The translations under genes were made by a program, and so were the position numbers. A stretch of DNA of 64,000 nucleotides, taken from positions 62,001-126,000 of the forward strand of contig CALJAM010000009.1 in NCBI GenBank assembly GCA_938027685.1, in the 5' to 3' direction. Position 1 is the stretch's first letter, and every line of letters starts with the position of its first letter. Below are positions 17,636 to 27,360 of the stretch, one piece after another. Origin of the DNA: an uncultured Bryobacteraceae bacterium. Its GTDB lineage: Bacteria; Acidobacteriota; Terriglobia; Bryobacterales; Bryobacteraceae. The notes below the pieces were generated by a model. It ran no database searches and was not told where the DNA came from. It saw nothing but the letters and a program-made list of their open reading frames with translations.

Positions 17636-19168
17636 TTGCGTAGAGAACGTGAGCCGGCGGCGCCCCCACCCAGCGCACGCACAGGCCCGCGCCCATTGCT
17701 GATCAGCGGCGCGGCCTTCACGCTGATCATCCTGCTCATTCATCTGCCATACCTGGATCTGCCGCTTTTCTGGGACGAAATGGGACAATTCGTCCCCTCG
17801 GCTCTGGACCTCTGGCGTGAGGGGCTGTGGATCCCCAGGTCCACGCAACCCAACGTGCATCCGCCGGGATTGTCGGTGCTGCTTGCCGCAGTGTGGTCGC
17901 TCACCGGCTACTCGATCCCCGCCACGCGCATCGCGATGCTGGTGGTGGCGGGGCTGACGGCGACGGGCACGTTCCTGCTGGCCATCCGGCTGTGCCGCGG
18001 ATTGCCCGGCGCGCCGGCTTTCTGCGCCGTAGCGCTGCTCATGCTTTCGCCGCTGTTCTACACGCAGGCCATGCTGGCGCAGCTCGATCTGCCCGCGGCG
18101 CTCTGCACGGCGTGGGCGCTCGTCGAGTTCCTGGAAGGTCGCTACCGCCGCGCCGCGCTCGTCTGCGCCCTGCTGGTCTTTTTCAAGGAGACGGGAGCGG
18201 TCGTGCCGGTGGTGCAGGGCGCGTGGTTGTGGCGCGAGGGCCGCAGGCGGGAGGCGACGTGGTTCGCCGTACCGCTGCTGGTACTGGGCGGGTGGCTGGT
18301 CGCGCTCGCTGCCGGGACGGGACACTGGTTGGGCAACCCGGAGTTCGAGCGCTACAACCTTTTCTACCCGCTGCACCCGGTCAGGCTCCTGCTGGCCTTC
18401 CTGCGGCGTTTCTTTTTTCTGTTTGTAGATCAGTTCCACTTCATCGGCTGGTTGGGCATACTCCGGGCATGGCGCAGACACCGTCTGTACGCCGAGCGCC
18501 CCTGGCGGGTCACGGCTTGCGTGGCCGCGGCGCAGGCGGTCACCGTCACGGTGCTGGGCGGGGCGACGCTGGAGCGCTATCTGTTGCCGGTTCTGCCGCT
18601 GATGTACATCGCCATGGCGGCGGGCTGGTCTCTCTATCCGGCCAAGCGGCGTCTCGGGATCGTGACGGCGGCCCTGGCGGGCATGGTCCTCTGTCTGTTC
18701 TGGTCGCGGCCGCTGCCCACGCCCATTGAAAACAATCTTGTCATGATTCGTTTCATTCGGCTGCAACGGCAGGCGGCGCAGTATTTGGAACAGCGGGCGG
18801 CGGGCCGCGTGGTGGCGACGGCCTGGCCCTTATCGGAGGCGCTGCGCTCGCCGGATTTCGGCTACGTGCACGAAGGTCTGCGGGTCCGCGAGATTCCCTC
18901 TTTCGACCCGAGTACGTTGGCGACACTCACCGTACAGGACTTCCACGTGCTGGTAGTCTACCGGCGGGACTGGAATCCTGGCCCCTTCTACGACTGGTTC
19001 CCCGTGCTCTCCCGGCTGCGGACCCGTTACTACGGCTTCCGGGGCGAAGCCCAACCTGAGCAGGCTGCACGCCTACTGGGCTTACAGATCTCCGCCCGCT
19101 TCTCGGACGGTGCTCTGTGGCTCGCCGTGTTGGAAAAGCCCGATCGGGCCCGGTTCAGGCCCCGATAA
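17636..19168 (+). CDS. GT-C (GT39-like) membrane glycosyltransferase
   Basis: A membrane protein of up to 510 residues with about ten hydrophobic segments. The first extracytoplasmic loop carries FWDEMGQFVPSALDLW, which holds the acidic residues conserved in lipid-phosphate-sugar dependent GT-C transferases, followed by NVHPPGLSVLLAAVW, also typical of the PMT/ArnT class. Such enzymes transfer a sugar from a polyprenyl-phosphate donor to protein or glycolipid at the outer face of the inner membrane. The start is unsure: TTG at 17636 gives a spacing of three bases from the DUF3467 stop, and a later TTG is possible. The 3' end overlaps the convergent prepilin peptidase by 14 bases. Confidence 0.85.
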   Translation: MRREREPAAPPPSARTGPRPLLISGAAFTLIILLIHLPYLDLPLFWDEMGQFVPSALDLWREGLWIPRSTQPNVHPPGLSVLLAAVWSLTGYSIPATRIAMLVVAGLTATGTFLLAIRLCRGLPGAPAFCAVALLMLSPLFYTQAMLAQLDLPAALCTAWALVEFLEGRYRRAALVCALLVFFKETGAVVPVVQGAWLWREGRRREATWFAVPLLVLGGWLVALAAGTGHWLGNPEFERYNLFYPLHPVRLLLAFLRRFFFLFVDQFHFIGWLGILRAWRRHRLYAERPWRVTACVAAAQAVTVTVLGGATLERYLLPVLPLMYIAMAAGWSLYPAKRRLGIVTAALAGMVLCLFWSRPLPTPIENNLVMIRFIRLQRQAAQYLEQRAAGRVVATAWPLSEALRSPDFGYVHEGLRVREIPSFDPSTLATLTVQDFHVLVVYRRDWNPGPFYDWFPVLSRLRTRYYGFRGEAQPEQAARLLGLQISARFSDGALWLAVLEKPDRARFRPR

Positions 19169-19706
19169 GGAATCCGCCGCCCAGGAAGAACAGGCAGCCC
19201 AACGCAACGACAGCGCCGTGGGGCATCGTCAAACCCTTGCCGCTGCGCACGTCGAACTCCGCGCCGGCGCGCCGCGGCGACCGCAGGTGCACAAGCTCCC
19301 AGAGGATGTATCCGAGATTCCAGAAGGTCTGACGGAGGCGACCCTTGCTGAGCACGATGGCCAGTGCGATGACGCCGCCCAGGATGCCGGAGAAAATGAA
19401 GATGACCAACCAGTTTTTCCAGCCCACGATCGCGCCGATGGCCGTCATGAGCTTCACGTCGCCGGCGCCCATTCCGCCGAGCACGTACAGCGGGAAATAG
19501 ACGCCAAAGGCCACGGCTGCCCCGAGAGCTGCCTCCTTGATGCCCGGCGCGTAGTCGGAACCCAGCAGCGCGTTCAACCCGAGTCCGAGCAGGAACCCGG
19601 GCAGCACCAGCCAGTTGGGAATGCGCCGCCACAAGACGTCATAAACGCCGGCCGCAATTACCACCAGCGCCAACAGCAGCTTCAGCACCAATGGCAGTGC
19701 CGTCAT
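19155..19706 (-). CDS. Prepilin peptidase, A24 / TadV-CpaA type
   Basis: A 183-residue inner-membrane aspartic peptidase that cleaves prepilin leaders. The two catalytic aspartates are visible as YDVLWRRIPN (Asp near residue 23) and GAGDVKLM, the GxGD motif. About six hydrophobic segments are present. The large N-terminal methylase domain of PilD is absent, as in TadV/CpaA. No pilus genes adjoin it; a TadG-like gene lies 20 kb away at 39510. It converges with the glycosyltransferase and its 3' end overlaps it by 14 bases. Confidence 0.88.
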   Translation of the reverse strand: MTALPLVLKLLLALVVIAAGVYDVLWRRIPNWLVLPGFLLGLGLNALLGSDYAPGIKEAALGAAVAFGVYFPLYVLGGMGAGDVKLMTAIGAIVGWKNWLVIFIFSGILGGVIALAIVLSKGRLRQTFWNLGYILWELVHLRSPRRAGAEFDVRSGKGLTMPHGAVVALGCLFFLGGGFLIGA

Positions 19707-19720
19707 GCTCGCCGAGTATA

Positions 19721-21949
19721 CTACGGAACGCCGGCGGCTGCCCGCACTACCAGGGTTTTGGCTACCGTCTGATTGTCGTATTCGTCGGTGACGCGAACGG
19801 CTACGGCGAACTCGCGGCCTCCCGTTGCGGGCAAGAGCACGTCGTAGTCCTCGTCAGACGAGTCCGCGATGCGGTCGATCGGGTTCAAGGGAAGCCAGTC
19901 GCCGCCGTTGATTGAGCATTCCGCCAGGCTGATGGTGCTCGCGGCATCTCGGGTGCGAAAGCGGAGCCGGATGCCCCCCTGCTCCATCGCGGCCTCCAGA
20001 CGCACGATCTCGGGGCCGGTATTGTCGATAAGGAACGGCTCGCTGACCAGCTCGGCCGTGAGCGCCTCGCCGACGGAGTTGTCCGGTTCGTCAGAAGCGA
20101 TCACGCGGATGACATATTCGCCGTCCGCAAAGGCCGTGGTATCCCAACTGAGGTGTTTCTCCCGCACCTTGTCGCGCAACAGCTTCCATTCGGATTCACG
20201 GACTCCGCGGATTTCGACGCGATAGATGAGCTCGTCTCCGTTTTCGTCCGTGGCCGCCCAGCGTACGGTGCGGAAGCCGGGCGCGTAGTTGAGCGTGAGG
20301 CTGGCTGAATCGGCGCCGGCAGCCGGAGTGGAGGGCCGCGGGCGTTGACCGATGGGTGGCAGCGTGAGAGTCTGGGAGGCCGTGAGGGAAAGAGAGGGCG
20401 GCGGCACGCGATAATTGGCCGGCGCAACCTCGATCTGGCTGACCTGAGGTGCGACGTTCCTTTGCCGCCAGGCGATCTCGACGGCGCGCAATTCGGGCGA
20501 GCGGCCGTCAGGCCCGGCCCGCAACACTGCCCGCCATTGGAGGAATCGCGCCGGCGGTGAGCTCACAAGACCGGAAGAGCCACGGATCGCGTCCGAGTAC
20601 GGGCTCCAGTCCTGCTGCGGGCGTTCTAGGTTCCCGCTGCGTGTGGAGATCAGGATCTGTCCGCCGTTGGCGGCGCCACGCCACTTTAGGCGCCCCCAAT
20701 AGGAAAACATCCCGGCATCGAGAGGCTCGCTTTCGACGCTCCCTTCGGGTTCGAGCTCCGGTCCGATGCGGTAAACCTGGCCGATGTTGCCGGTTGCGGC
20801 GTAGATCGCGCCTCCGCGCCCGGCGAGCAGCCGCGTCACCTGGGTCGATGGCAGCGTCACAAGCGCAGTCCATGCATACGGGGAATCGACCCGGTAGACG
20901 GTTCCCTTGTTGCCAGTGGCAAGCAGCGGGCGGCCCTGGGAGTCGAAGGCGATGGCATAGACGATCTCCTGCGGGTGGCTCCAGACCTTGCGTGGGAAGC
21001 CGTCCGGGTCGATGCGATAGATCTCGCTTCCGCCGGTGATCTGTGCGGCGACCGTAGTCAGCGGCGCCAGAGGCGCGGGGGCGGGTTGTGGACGCGCCTG
21101 TTGCTGTGGCGAGAGTGTGGTGGGCAACGGGCTGGGCTGCGGGGCGGGCGCGGGGGCCGGGGCCGGCGGTGGGGCAGGCGCGACGGGCTGCTTCAGACCC
21201 ACGCCGGCGGCATAGATCGCTCCCCCGGGGCCGATCGCGACCGCAGTGATCTCGCGGCGAGGCGCCTGGAATAAAACAAAACCCTCGCCTTTTGGATCGA
21301 TGCGCAGGATGAGGCCCCCGGGCTCGGTACCTACGAGGAGATGGCCCTGGCCGTCCACGGCAAGCGAGCGCGCGTGGGTGTCCGAGAGCTTGTAGAAGAG
21401 CGATCCCGCGCCGCCCGGCAGGACGCGGTGGATCTCTCCGCGGTCGCCGGTGGCCACGTAGAGGCGGCCCTCGCGATCGAAGACGATGTCCCAAATGTAT
21501 TTGGCCTTGGGGTCGTAATAGGTCTCGACGCGGCCGTCCGGGGAGATGCGGTAGACACGCCCGTCAGGCGATGTCGCGGCGTACAGCCGTCCCTGCGGAT
21601 CGAAGGCCAGCGCGTGCACTTCCAGCGCGTCGAGTTCCGCCAGCACTCGCGGCTCTCCCGCGGGCGTGATCACATGGATACGGGCGCCCGAAGCGCCGGG
21701 CCCGCCTCCTGCCGCGTATAGGTTGCCCTGCCGGTCCTCGGCCAGAGCCCAGAGGTACGTGCTCGATGAATCGAGCAGCAGGCGCACTGCAGGCGCCAGC
21801 GTCACTGTGCCGTCACTGGCAAGCGAAACTCTGTCCGATCGGGCCCGCTCGTAGTCCGCGTATTGTTTGTGCGTCCACCAGCGCGTTTCGACCGCCGTCA
21901 GGGCGGGTGCAATAAGGGTCACGGTGGCGGCAAACAGGGGTCGGAGCAC
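19721..21949 (-). CDS. Secreted beta-propeller protein with Ig/FN3-like C-terminus
   Basis: A 742-residue exported protein starting at GTG, with a signal peptide (LRPLFAATVTLIAPALTAVE). Residues about 60-440 form NHL/YVTN-like propeller blades with repeats such as AFDPQGRLYAATSPDGRVYRISPDG, cut here by a proline-rich linker of PAP and QPSP repeats near residue 255-295. The C-terminal half has fibronectin-like strands (VRWAATDENGDELIYRVEIRG, AFADGEYVIRVIASDEPDNS). The GTG start shares its first base with the last base of the stop (TAGTG) of the S55 peptidase upstream. Such proteins often bind or sense surface partners; no enzyme function is apparent. Confidence 0.82.
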   Translation of the reverse strand: MLRPLFAATVTLIAPALTAVETRWWTHKQYADYERARSDRVSLASDGTVTLAPAVRLLLDSSSTYLWALAEDRQGNLYAAGGGPGASGARIHVITPAGEPRVLAELDALEVHALAFDPQGRLYAATSPDGRVYRISPDGRVETYYDPKAKYIWDIVFDREGRLYVATGDRGEIHRVLPGGAGSLFYKLSDTHARSLAVDGQGHLLVGTEPGGLILRIDPKGEGFVLFQAPRREITAVAIGPGGAIYAAGVGLKQPVAPAPPPAPAPAPAPQPSPLPTTLSPQQQARPQPAPAPLAPLTTVAAQITGGSEIYRIDPDGFPRKVWSHPQEIVYAIAFDSQGRPLLATGNKGTVYRVDSPYAWTALVTLPSTQVTRLLAGRGGAIYAATGNIGQVYRIGPELEPEGSVESEPLDAGMFSYWGRLKWRGAANGGQILISTRSGNLERPQQDWSPYSDAIRGSSGLVSSPPARFLQWRAVLRAGPDGRSPELRAVEIAWRQRNVAPQVSQIEVAPANYRVPPPSLSLTASQTLTLPPIGQRPRPSTPAAGADSASLTLNYAPGFRTVRWAATDENGDELIYRVEIRGVRESEWKLLRDKVREKHLSWDTTAFADGEYVIRVIASDEPDNSVGEALTAELVSEPFLIDNTGPEIVRLEAAMEQGGIRLRFRTRDAASTISLAECSINGGDWLPLNPIDRIADSSDEDYDVLLPATGGREFAVAVRVTDEYDNQTVAKTLVVRAAAGVP

Positions 21950-23796
21950 TAGCGGACCTGAATCTTTAAGGCGTAGGAGCCGTTGACGACGAAGTCGAAC
22001 GGGATCACGGTCTGCTCGACGGCGCTTTCCGTCGACGAAGCCAGCGTTCGTGCAGCGGTTCGGCCGGTCTGCATGAGGTTGGCCACCGAGGCAGGGAGGC
22101 TGGGCAGAGTCTTGTCGTCGTAAAAGAATGTGGGACGCGGCTGAACCAGCGAGACGTAAAGACAGTTGTTGCTGCGCTCACGATTGATCAACGAGACCGC
22201 CTGTGGCAGATCAATGAAGCGGTTCATGAAGCCTGCGGCGGTTTCGATCCGGTTCAAGGTGTCGGCGTCGCTGAGCAGGATGCGATGCTCGCCGCGGGAT
22301 AGGCCGGCTGGGATGCGCAACCTGAATTCGCGCTCGATGCGTGCGCCGCGGTACGGGCGCAGGAAAACGCGCACCGGGACTTCCTCACCCGGCTCGACTT
22401 CGTTGGCCGGGATCCAGGCGCCCTCGATCGTGGCCACGCGCCGCTCCGGCAGCAGTTCGATGACCGCATTGACGCTCTTCAAGCGCGGCGTCTTCACGGC
22501 GTTCAGGAAGAGCCGGTTGAACTTGTCACCCCACCAGCCCGCCAGCAGCATGGGCGCCGGCACGGGCAATTCGCCCGGCGCCTGCATGGTGTTGAGCTCG
22601 AGGTTCGGCTGCCCCTCCAGTTCGATTTTTCCGCTCAAGCGGAAGGTGGACTCGTCCATGAAATCGTTCAGGTTGGAGACCGAGTTGAACAGGGTGACCA
22701 TCATCAGGTAGGGCGTCCACTTCTGGTGCACGAATACGTGGAAGCGGAAGGTGCGTTCGCGGCGCACCTGTTGGGTTTCGCCCAGCGAGCGAACCGTGAG
22801 GCTGACGGGGACCATCCGCGCCTCGGCGCCGAGCACGCCGAGCAGCCCGCTGTGACGATCCTGGCGGAGCGCTCCCACGATCTCGCCGGCATTGGCAAAC
22901 TTGTTGGGCTGGAAAGCGGAGGCGTGCGTGAACAGGACCTCGGCGCGCGCCATGGGCATGTCTACAGGCCCTAGATTGAAGAAGGAATGACCGAAAGCCA
23001 GCACGCGGCGCCCGTCGTTGTACGTCACTGTGCCCAAGCCGGAGACGGACATGTCACCTGTGATCAGCACGGCGGCCACCGGCTCACCAGGGCGCAGCGC
23101 CCGTTCCCATCCGGGCGCGGGGCGCGGACCGGATCCGTTGCCCGCAGCGCCTCCCTGAACCGGGGTTACACCGAGTTGTCGAAAGACCGGGCCGAATTCT
23201 TGCAGCACACCGGGATGGAAACCGGCGAAGCTGAGCGGCGTGTGGATCGGCGTCAGCACGGCCTCGGAGCCGACCGCTGCCCCGGCTGGCTGCAGCGCTG
23301 CTGTGAGCAGCAGCGGCGGCAGAGGCAGGACCGCGCGCGCCACGCTTGTGCCGGGAGCGCGTGCGTCGGGTGGAACGCCTCCGTCGTATTCGCCCACTTC
23401 CAACATGAGCTCGATGGGCGTGATGCCGCAAATGGCCTCTGGCGAAAAGACGCTGAGCCTGAGCGAAACGGCGCCGATGAGCCTGCCATCCACGTACACG
23501 GGACTGCCGCTCATGCCGCCGGCCACGTTGGTGCGCGCCGCTTCCCCGCCCATGCGCGCCAGGATCACGTGTTGGCCGGGGCCCCAGGCGTTCCGCCAAA
23601 GACCGATGATTTCGACGGGCACCGGCTCGGGCGTGCTGCCGCGAAACGCTGTCCAGGCGGTCCCCTTCATGCCGGGCCGGATTTCGGAAGCCTTCAAGAT
23701 GGGCACGGGGCCGGCCGCCGGGGGCATTTCCGCGCAAGGCGCCGTCAGGGCGGAGACGAGGATCGCTGCCAATCGGGCGAAGCGTGAGAGGCGCAT
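21949..23796 (-). CDS. S55 (SpoIVB-type) peptidase domain protein
   Basis: A 615-residue secreted protein with signal peptide MRLSRFARLAAILVSALTA. The S55 region is seen in PILKASEIRPGMKGTAWTAF and in NVAGGMSGSPVYVDGRLIGAV, where the Ser in GMSGSP is the proposed nucleophile. ITPIELMLEVGEY and [25 protein letters not shown] are also typical. The C-terminal half is beta-rich. SpoIVB acts in sporulation signalling of Bacillus, but nothing suggests sporulation here. The start at 23796 is followed by a basic-hydrophobic signal; an upstream in-frame ATG at 23844 would disrupt it. A CATAAT box lies 15 bases upstream. It is translationally linked to the propeller gene. Confidence 0.85.
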   Translation of the reverse strand: MRLSRFARLAAILVSALTAPCAEMPPAAGPVPILKASEIRPGMKGTAWTAFRGSTPEPVPVEIIGLWRNAWGPGQHVILARMGGEAARTNVAGGMSGSPVYVDGRLIGAVSLRLSVFSPEAICGITPIELMLEVGEYDGGVPPDARAPGTSVARAVLPLPPLLLTAALQPAGAAVGSEAVLTPIHTPLSFAGFHPGVLQEFGPVFRQLGVTPVQGGAAGNGSGPRPAPGWERALRPGEPVAAVLITGDMSVSGLGTVTYNDGRRVLAFGHSFFNLGPVDMPMARAEVLFTHASAFQPNKFANAGEIVGALRQDRHSGLLGVLGAEARMVPVSLTVRSLGETQQVRRERTFRFHVFVHQKWTPYLMMVTLFNSVSNLNDFMDESTFRLSGKIELEGQPNLELNTMQAPGELPVPAPMLLAGWWGDKFNRLFLNAVKTPRLKSVNAVIELLPERRVATIEGAWIPANEVEPGEEVPVRVFLRPYRGARIEREFRLRIPAGLSRGEHRILLSDADTLNRIETAAGFMNRFIDLPQAVSLINRERSNNCLYVSLVQPRPTFFYDDKTLPSLPASVANLMQTGRTAARTLASSTESAVEQTVIPFDFVVNGSYALKIQVR

Positions 23797-23858
23797 CGCG
23801 GTGTTTAACCTATTATGCCTCAATCCGGGGGCGATCCAGTCCATGAGCGCACGGCGGC

Positions 23859-23888
23859 TTGAAATCCGCCACCCGAGCGTGGTATATT
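23859..23888 (+). promoter_or_regulatory. Promoter of Oar-like receptor
   Basis: TTGAAA at 23859-23864 and TATATT at 23883-23888, 18 bases apart, each match consensus at five of six positions. They give a leader of about 23 bases before the ATG at 23918 with GAGGGG as ribosome binding site. The promoter is divergent from the S55 peptidase gene. Confidence 0.6.
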
Positions 23889-23917
23889 TGCGCCGAAGAT
23901 TTGCGAGGGGTACGCCT

Positions 23918-26900
23918 ATGAGGGTTCACAGGCTGTTATTCGCCGTGATTTTGCTTTGCGCAGTTGCGCAGGCGCAAGTGGCCACCGGCACCATCCTAGG
24001 GACGGTACGTGATTCGACCGGAGCGGCCGTTCCCGCTGCCCAAATCACGATCACCGAGGTAAATAAGGGCACGTCGCTGCAGTTCAGCACCGACGAGACC
24101 GGCGCTTACAACGCGCCGTTCCTTTCGCCCGGCACGTACTCGGTCACGGTCGAGAAATCCGGCTTCAAGCGACAGGTCCGTTCCGGGATCATCCTACAGG
24201 TCGACCAGAGGGCTCGCGTGGACTTCACGCTCGAGGTCGGGCAGGTCACCGAAACCGTGGACGTCGTCGCCGCCGCCCCGCTGGTCCGCTCCGAGAGCGC
24301 CGAGCTGGGAGAAGTCATCGAGGAACGCGCCATCCGCGAGCTGCCGCTGAACGGCCGGCTTTTCACGCAATTGGTGTACCTCGCGCCCGGCATTACCCCG
24401 GGACAGGCCGGAGAGAACCTGTCGGGGCAAAGCACCTTCAACCCGCGTGGACCTTCCAACTTCAACGCTCTCGGCAGCCAGGCCAACGCCAACGCTTGGC
24501 TGATCGACGGCATCGACAACAACGAGTACACCTTCAACACTGTGATCGTCATGCCGTCGCTCGAATCGGTGCGCGAATTCAAGGTCTTGACCGGTGTCTA
24601 CTCGGCCGAGTTCGGCCGGGGCGCGGGCGTGGTCTTGGTCTCGACTAAGTCCGGCAGCAACGAGTTTCACGGTACGCTGTTCGAGTACCTGCGCAATGAC
24701 AAGCTGGACGCCCGCAACTATTTCAATGCCAAGCCGCTGCCCAAGCCGCCCTTCCGCCGGAACCAGTTCGGCGTAGCCTTGAGCGGGCCGGTGTACCTGC
24801 CTGCCCTTTACAACGGACGCAACCGGACGTTCATTTTCGGGGATTACTTCGGCACTCGCGAAGTCAAAGGCCTGACCTACGTCAATACCGTACCTACCGC
24901 CAAGAACCGGGTGGGCGATTTCAGCGAGTTCACGGATCCCAAGGGGACGTTGATCCGCATCTACGATCCCCTCACCACGCGCAGGAATCCCAACTACGAT
25001 CCCACCAAGCCGGTCACGGTGGCTAATCCCCAGTTCCTGCGCGACGCCTTCCCTGGGAACGTAATTCCCTCGAACAGGATCCATCCGGTGGGGCGCAATG
25101 TGGCGAGCATCTACCCGTTGCCCAACATGGCCGGTAACTTCAACAACTACACCTCGGCCGCCAACCGCGTCGTCGACGACAACGGCTTCAACATGCGGGT
25201 CGACCACAATTTCGGCGCTCGCGATACGTTCTTCGCCCGCTACAGCTTCCAGAACTACAAACTCGACGCGCCGCAGGGACAGGCGCAATGCTGCCTCCCT
25301 ACGCCTCCCGAAGCCAAGCAGAGGTTCGATTTAGGTCCCTATGTAGCCGGGATCCAGAATACGCGGCTGAAGACCCAGGGGCTGGCGCTGAACGAAACGC
25401 ACATTTTCCGGCCCAATTTGATCAACGAATTCCGCACCGGCTTTGCGCGCACCACGCCGTTTACGTTCCAATCGGACTTCGGGCGCAAGGCCGCCGAATC
25501 GCTGGGCATCCGCGGCATCAACGTGACGCTGTTCGCCACCGGATTGCCGAACATCAACGTGGCGGATTTCACGGGGCTGAGCGGCGGACCTGCCTTCCTT
25601 CCGGTCAATCCGCGCGAGACGCATTACCAGGTGTCGGACAGCATCTTCTGGATGAAGAGTCGGCACCAGGTCAAATTCGGCTATCACTACGTACGGCGCC
25701 TGGTGTCGCCTTTCACCAATACCGATACGCGCAGCACCTTGAACTTTGCCCGTAATTTCACCAACGATCCGGTGACCAACACTCAGGGCACCGGGCTGGC
25801 CACGCTGCTGATCGGTTACTCGACCGGCGGTTCGCGCGGCTTCCTGCTCGAGCCGTACTACATGACGGTGCAGGACCAGGCCTGGTTCATTCAGGATGAT
25901 TGGAAGGTCTCGCCGCGGCTGACCCTGAACATCGGCATCCGGCATGAAATCCACTGGCCGGAAAAGGAGATTCGCAACCGGCTGACCAACTTTGACATCG
26001 CCAACCTGAAGCTGGTCTATGCGGGGGAGGACGGCATTTCGCGCAGCGTGGGCAAGAAAACGCACTACAAGAACTTCGGCCCGCGCTTCGGCTTTGCCTG
26101 GGACGTCAGCGGCAAGGGTACGACCGTAGTCCGGGGCGGCTTCGGTCTGAGCCATTTCCCCGAGCAGCCCTCGGCCTCGAACCTGCTCGGCCAGCAAGTT
26201 CCCTGGACCATCTCGCAGAACTTCTCGCCGGAAACGAACCCGACCGACTGGACGCGCGTGCCGACGATCGACAATCCTTTCCCGCCCATTCAGGTTGTCA
26301 AGCCCAAAACCACGGCGGAGCTGAACGCGGCCAATCCGCGCGTGCTTGGGCACAGCTGGGAGAACGAGACTCCTTACTTCGAGTCCTGGTCACTGAATAT
26401 CGAGCGCCAGCTTCACGAAACGCTGCTCTGGGAGGTCGCCTACGCCGGCAGCCGCGGCATTCACCTGGTGTTCGCCTACAACGCCAACGAGGTCCAGCCC
26501 GGTCCCGGCTCGCTGGCCTCGCGCCGTTTGCTGCAGCCGTTGTCCAACGTAGCCAACATCATCCAGATCGATCCGCGCAACATGTCGGTTTACCACGGGC
26601 TGCAGACCAAGCTGGTCAAGCGCTATTCGCACGGTTTGCAGTTCCTGGTGAGCTACACGTTCGGGAAGAACCTGGACTTCGGCGGCTCAGCGGCGTCCGG
26701 CGGCGGCCAGACGGGCGGTCCCCAAACGATCACGAACATACGGGCCGGGCGCGGTCCCTCGGGTTACGACGTCAAGCACCGGGGCGTGGTGAGCTACATC
26801 TACGAGCTGCCCTTCGGCCGCAACAAGAAGTGGTTGAGCGGGCCGGGCGCGGCCTCGCGCATCCTGGGTGACTGGCAATTGAGCGGCATCACCACGCTGA

Positions 26901-27304
26901 CCACCGGCCGGCCGTTCAACGTCGGGCTGGCGCAGGGCGTCAACAACGGGGCGCCCAGTTGGCCGGACCGGATCAAGCGTGGCACTCTGCCCAACCCGGA
27001 TCCCTACTACTGGTTCGACGCGACTGCTTTCGTGGCGCCGCCGCCGAACACCTACGGCAACGTCGGCCGGGGCGTGCTCTATGCCCCTGGTCACGTCAAC
27101 TTCGACGTCTCGGTAGTTAAGAACATCGTCCTTCGCGAAGGGATCAGGCTTCAGTTCCGGACCGACGCCTTCAATCTGTTCAACACGCCGGCCTTCGGTT
27201 TCCCCAACGCCAGCATCGGCTCGCCGACCGTGGGCCGCATCACGTCCACTTTGATCGGCATCGACAACCGCGATCTCCAGTTCGCGCTGAAACTGGAATT
27301 CTGA
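23918..27304 (+). CDS. TonB-dependent receptor, Oar-like, with carboxypeptidase-regulatory domain
   Basis: A 1128-residue outer-membrane protein of the Oar type. After signal MRVHRLLFAVILLCAVAQAQ comes a carboxypeptidase-regulatory beta domain (TGTILGTVRDSTGAAVPAAQ, about residues 25-105), a plug domain with LNGRLFTQLVYLAPG and WLIDGIDNNEYT, and a large beta-barrel ending in LKLEF with terminal Phe. FGRGAGVVLVSTKSGSNEFHG is the family-typical plug/barrel junction. Such receptors import large or peptide/sugar substrates by the TonB system, or shape the envelope. No SusD partner is adjacent. The frame runs 226 codons further upstream, but the signal peptide, promoter and GAGGGG set the start at 23918. 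Confidence 0.93.
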   Translation: MRVHRLLFAVILLCAVAQAQVATGTILGTVRDSTGAAVPAAQITITEVNKGTSLQFSTDETGAYNAPFLSPGTYSVTVEKSGFKRQVRSGIILQVDQRARVDFTLEVGQVTETVDVVAAAPLVRSESAELGEVIEERAIRELPLNGRLFTQLVYLAPGITPGQAGENLSGQSTFNPRGPSNFNALGSQANANAWLIDGIDNNEYTFNTVIVMPSLESVREFKVLTGVYSAEFGRGAGVVLVSTKSGSNEFHGTLFEYLRNDKLDARNYFNAKPLPKPPFRRNQFGVALSGPVYLPALYNGRNRTFIFGDYFGTREVKGLTYVNTVPTAKNRVGDFSEFTDPKGTLIRIYDPLTTRRNPNYDPTKPVTVANPQFLRDAFPGNVIPSNRIHPVGRNVASIYPLPNMAGNFNNYTSAANRVVDDNGFNMRVDHNFGARDTFFARYSFQNYKLDAPQGQAQCCLPTPPEAKQRFDLGPYVAGIQNTRLKTQGLALNETHIFRPNLINEFRTGFARTTPFTFQSDFGRKAAESLGIRGINVTLFATGLPNINVADFTGLSGGPAFLPVNPRETHYQVSDSIFWMKSRHQVKFGYHYVRRLVSPFTNTDTRSTLNFARNFTNDPVTNTQGTGLATLLIGYSTGGSRGFLLEPYYMTVQDQAWFIQDDWKVSPRLTLNIGIRHEIHWPEKEIRNRLTNFDIANLKLVYAGEDGISRSVGKKTHYKNFGPRFGFAWDVSGKGTTVVRGGFGLSHFPEQPSASNLLGQQVPWTISQNFSPETNPTDWTRVPTIDNPFPPIQVVKPKTTAELNAANPRVLGHSWENETPYFESWSLNIERQLHETLLWEVAYAGSRGIHLVFAYNANEVQPGPGSLASRRLLQPLSNVANIIQIDPRNMSVYHGLQTKLVKRYSHGLQFLVSYTFGKNLDFGGSAASGGGQTGGPQTITNIRAGRGPSGYDVKHRGVVSYIYELPFGRNKKWLSGPGAASRILGDWQLSGITTLTTGRPFNVGLAQGVNNGAPSWPDRIKRGTLPNPDPYYWFDATAFVAPPPNTYGNVGRGVLYAPGHVNFDVSVVKNIVLREGIRLQFRTDAFNLFNTPAFGFPNASIGSPTVGRITSTLIGIDNRDLQFALKLEF

Positions 27305-27360
27305 GGAGAACGGGAGGCTACCTGCGGCTGATGCTCGGCCCGCGGCTGTAGAATACGGCT

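Noticed and set aside
17261-18766. Long open minus-strand frame opposite the efp-glycosyltransferase region
   Set aside because: It is rich in Arg, Gln and Pro and overlaps three well-supported plus-strand genes.
24194-26353. Minus-strand frames opposite the first Oar-like receptor
   Set aside because: These are antisense to a complete receptor with signal peptide, promoter and barrel.
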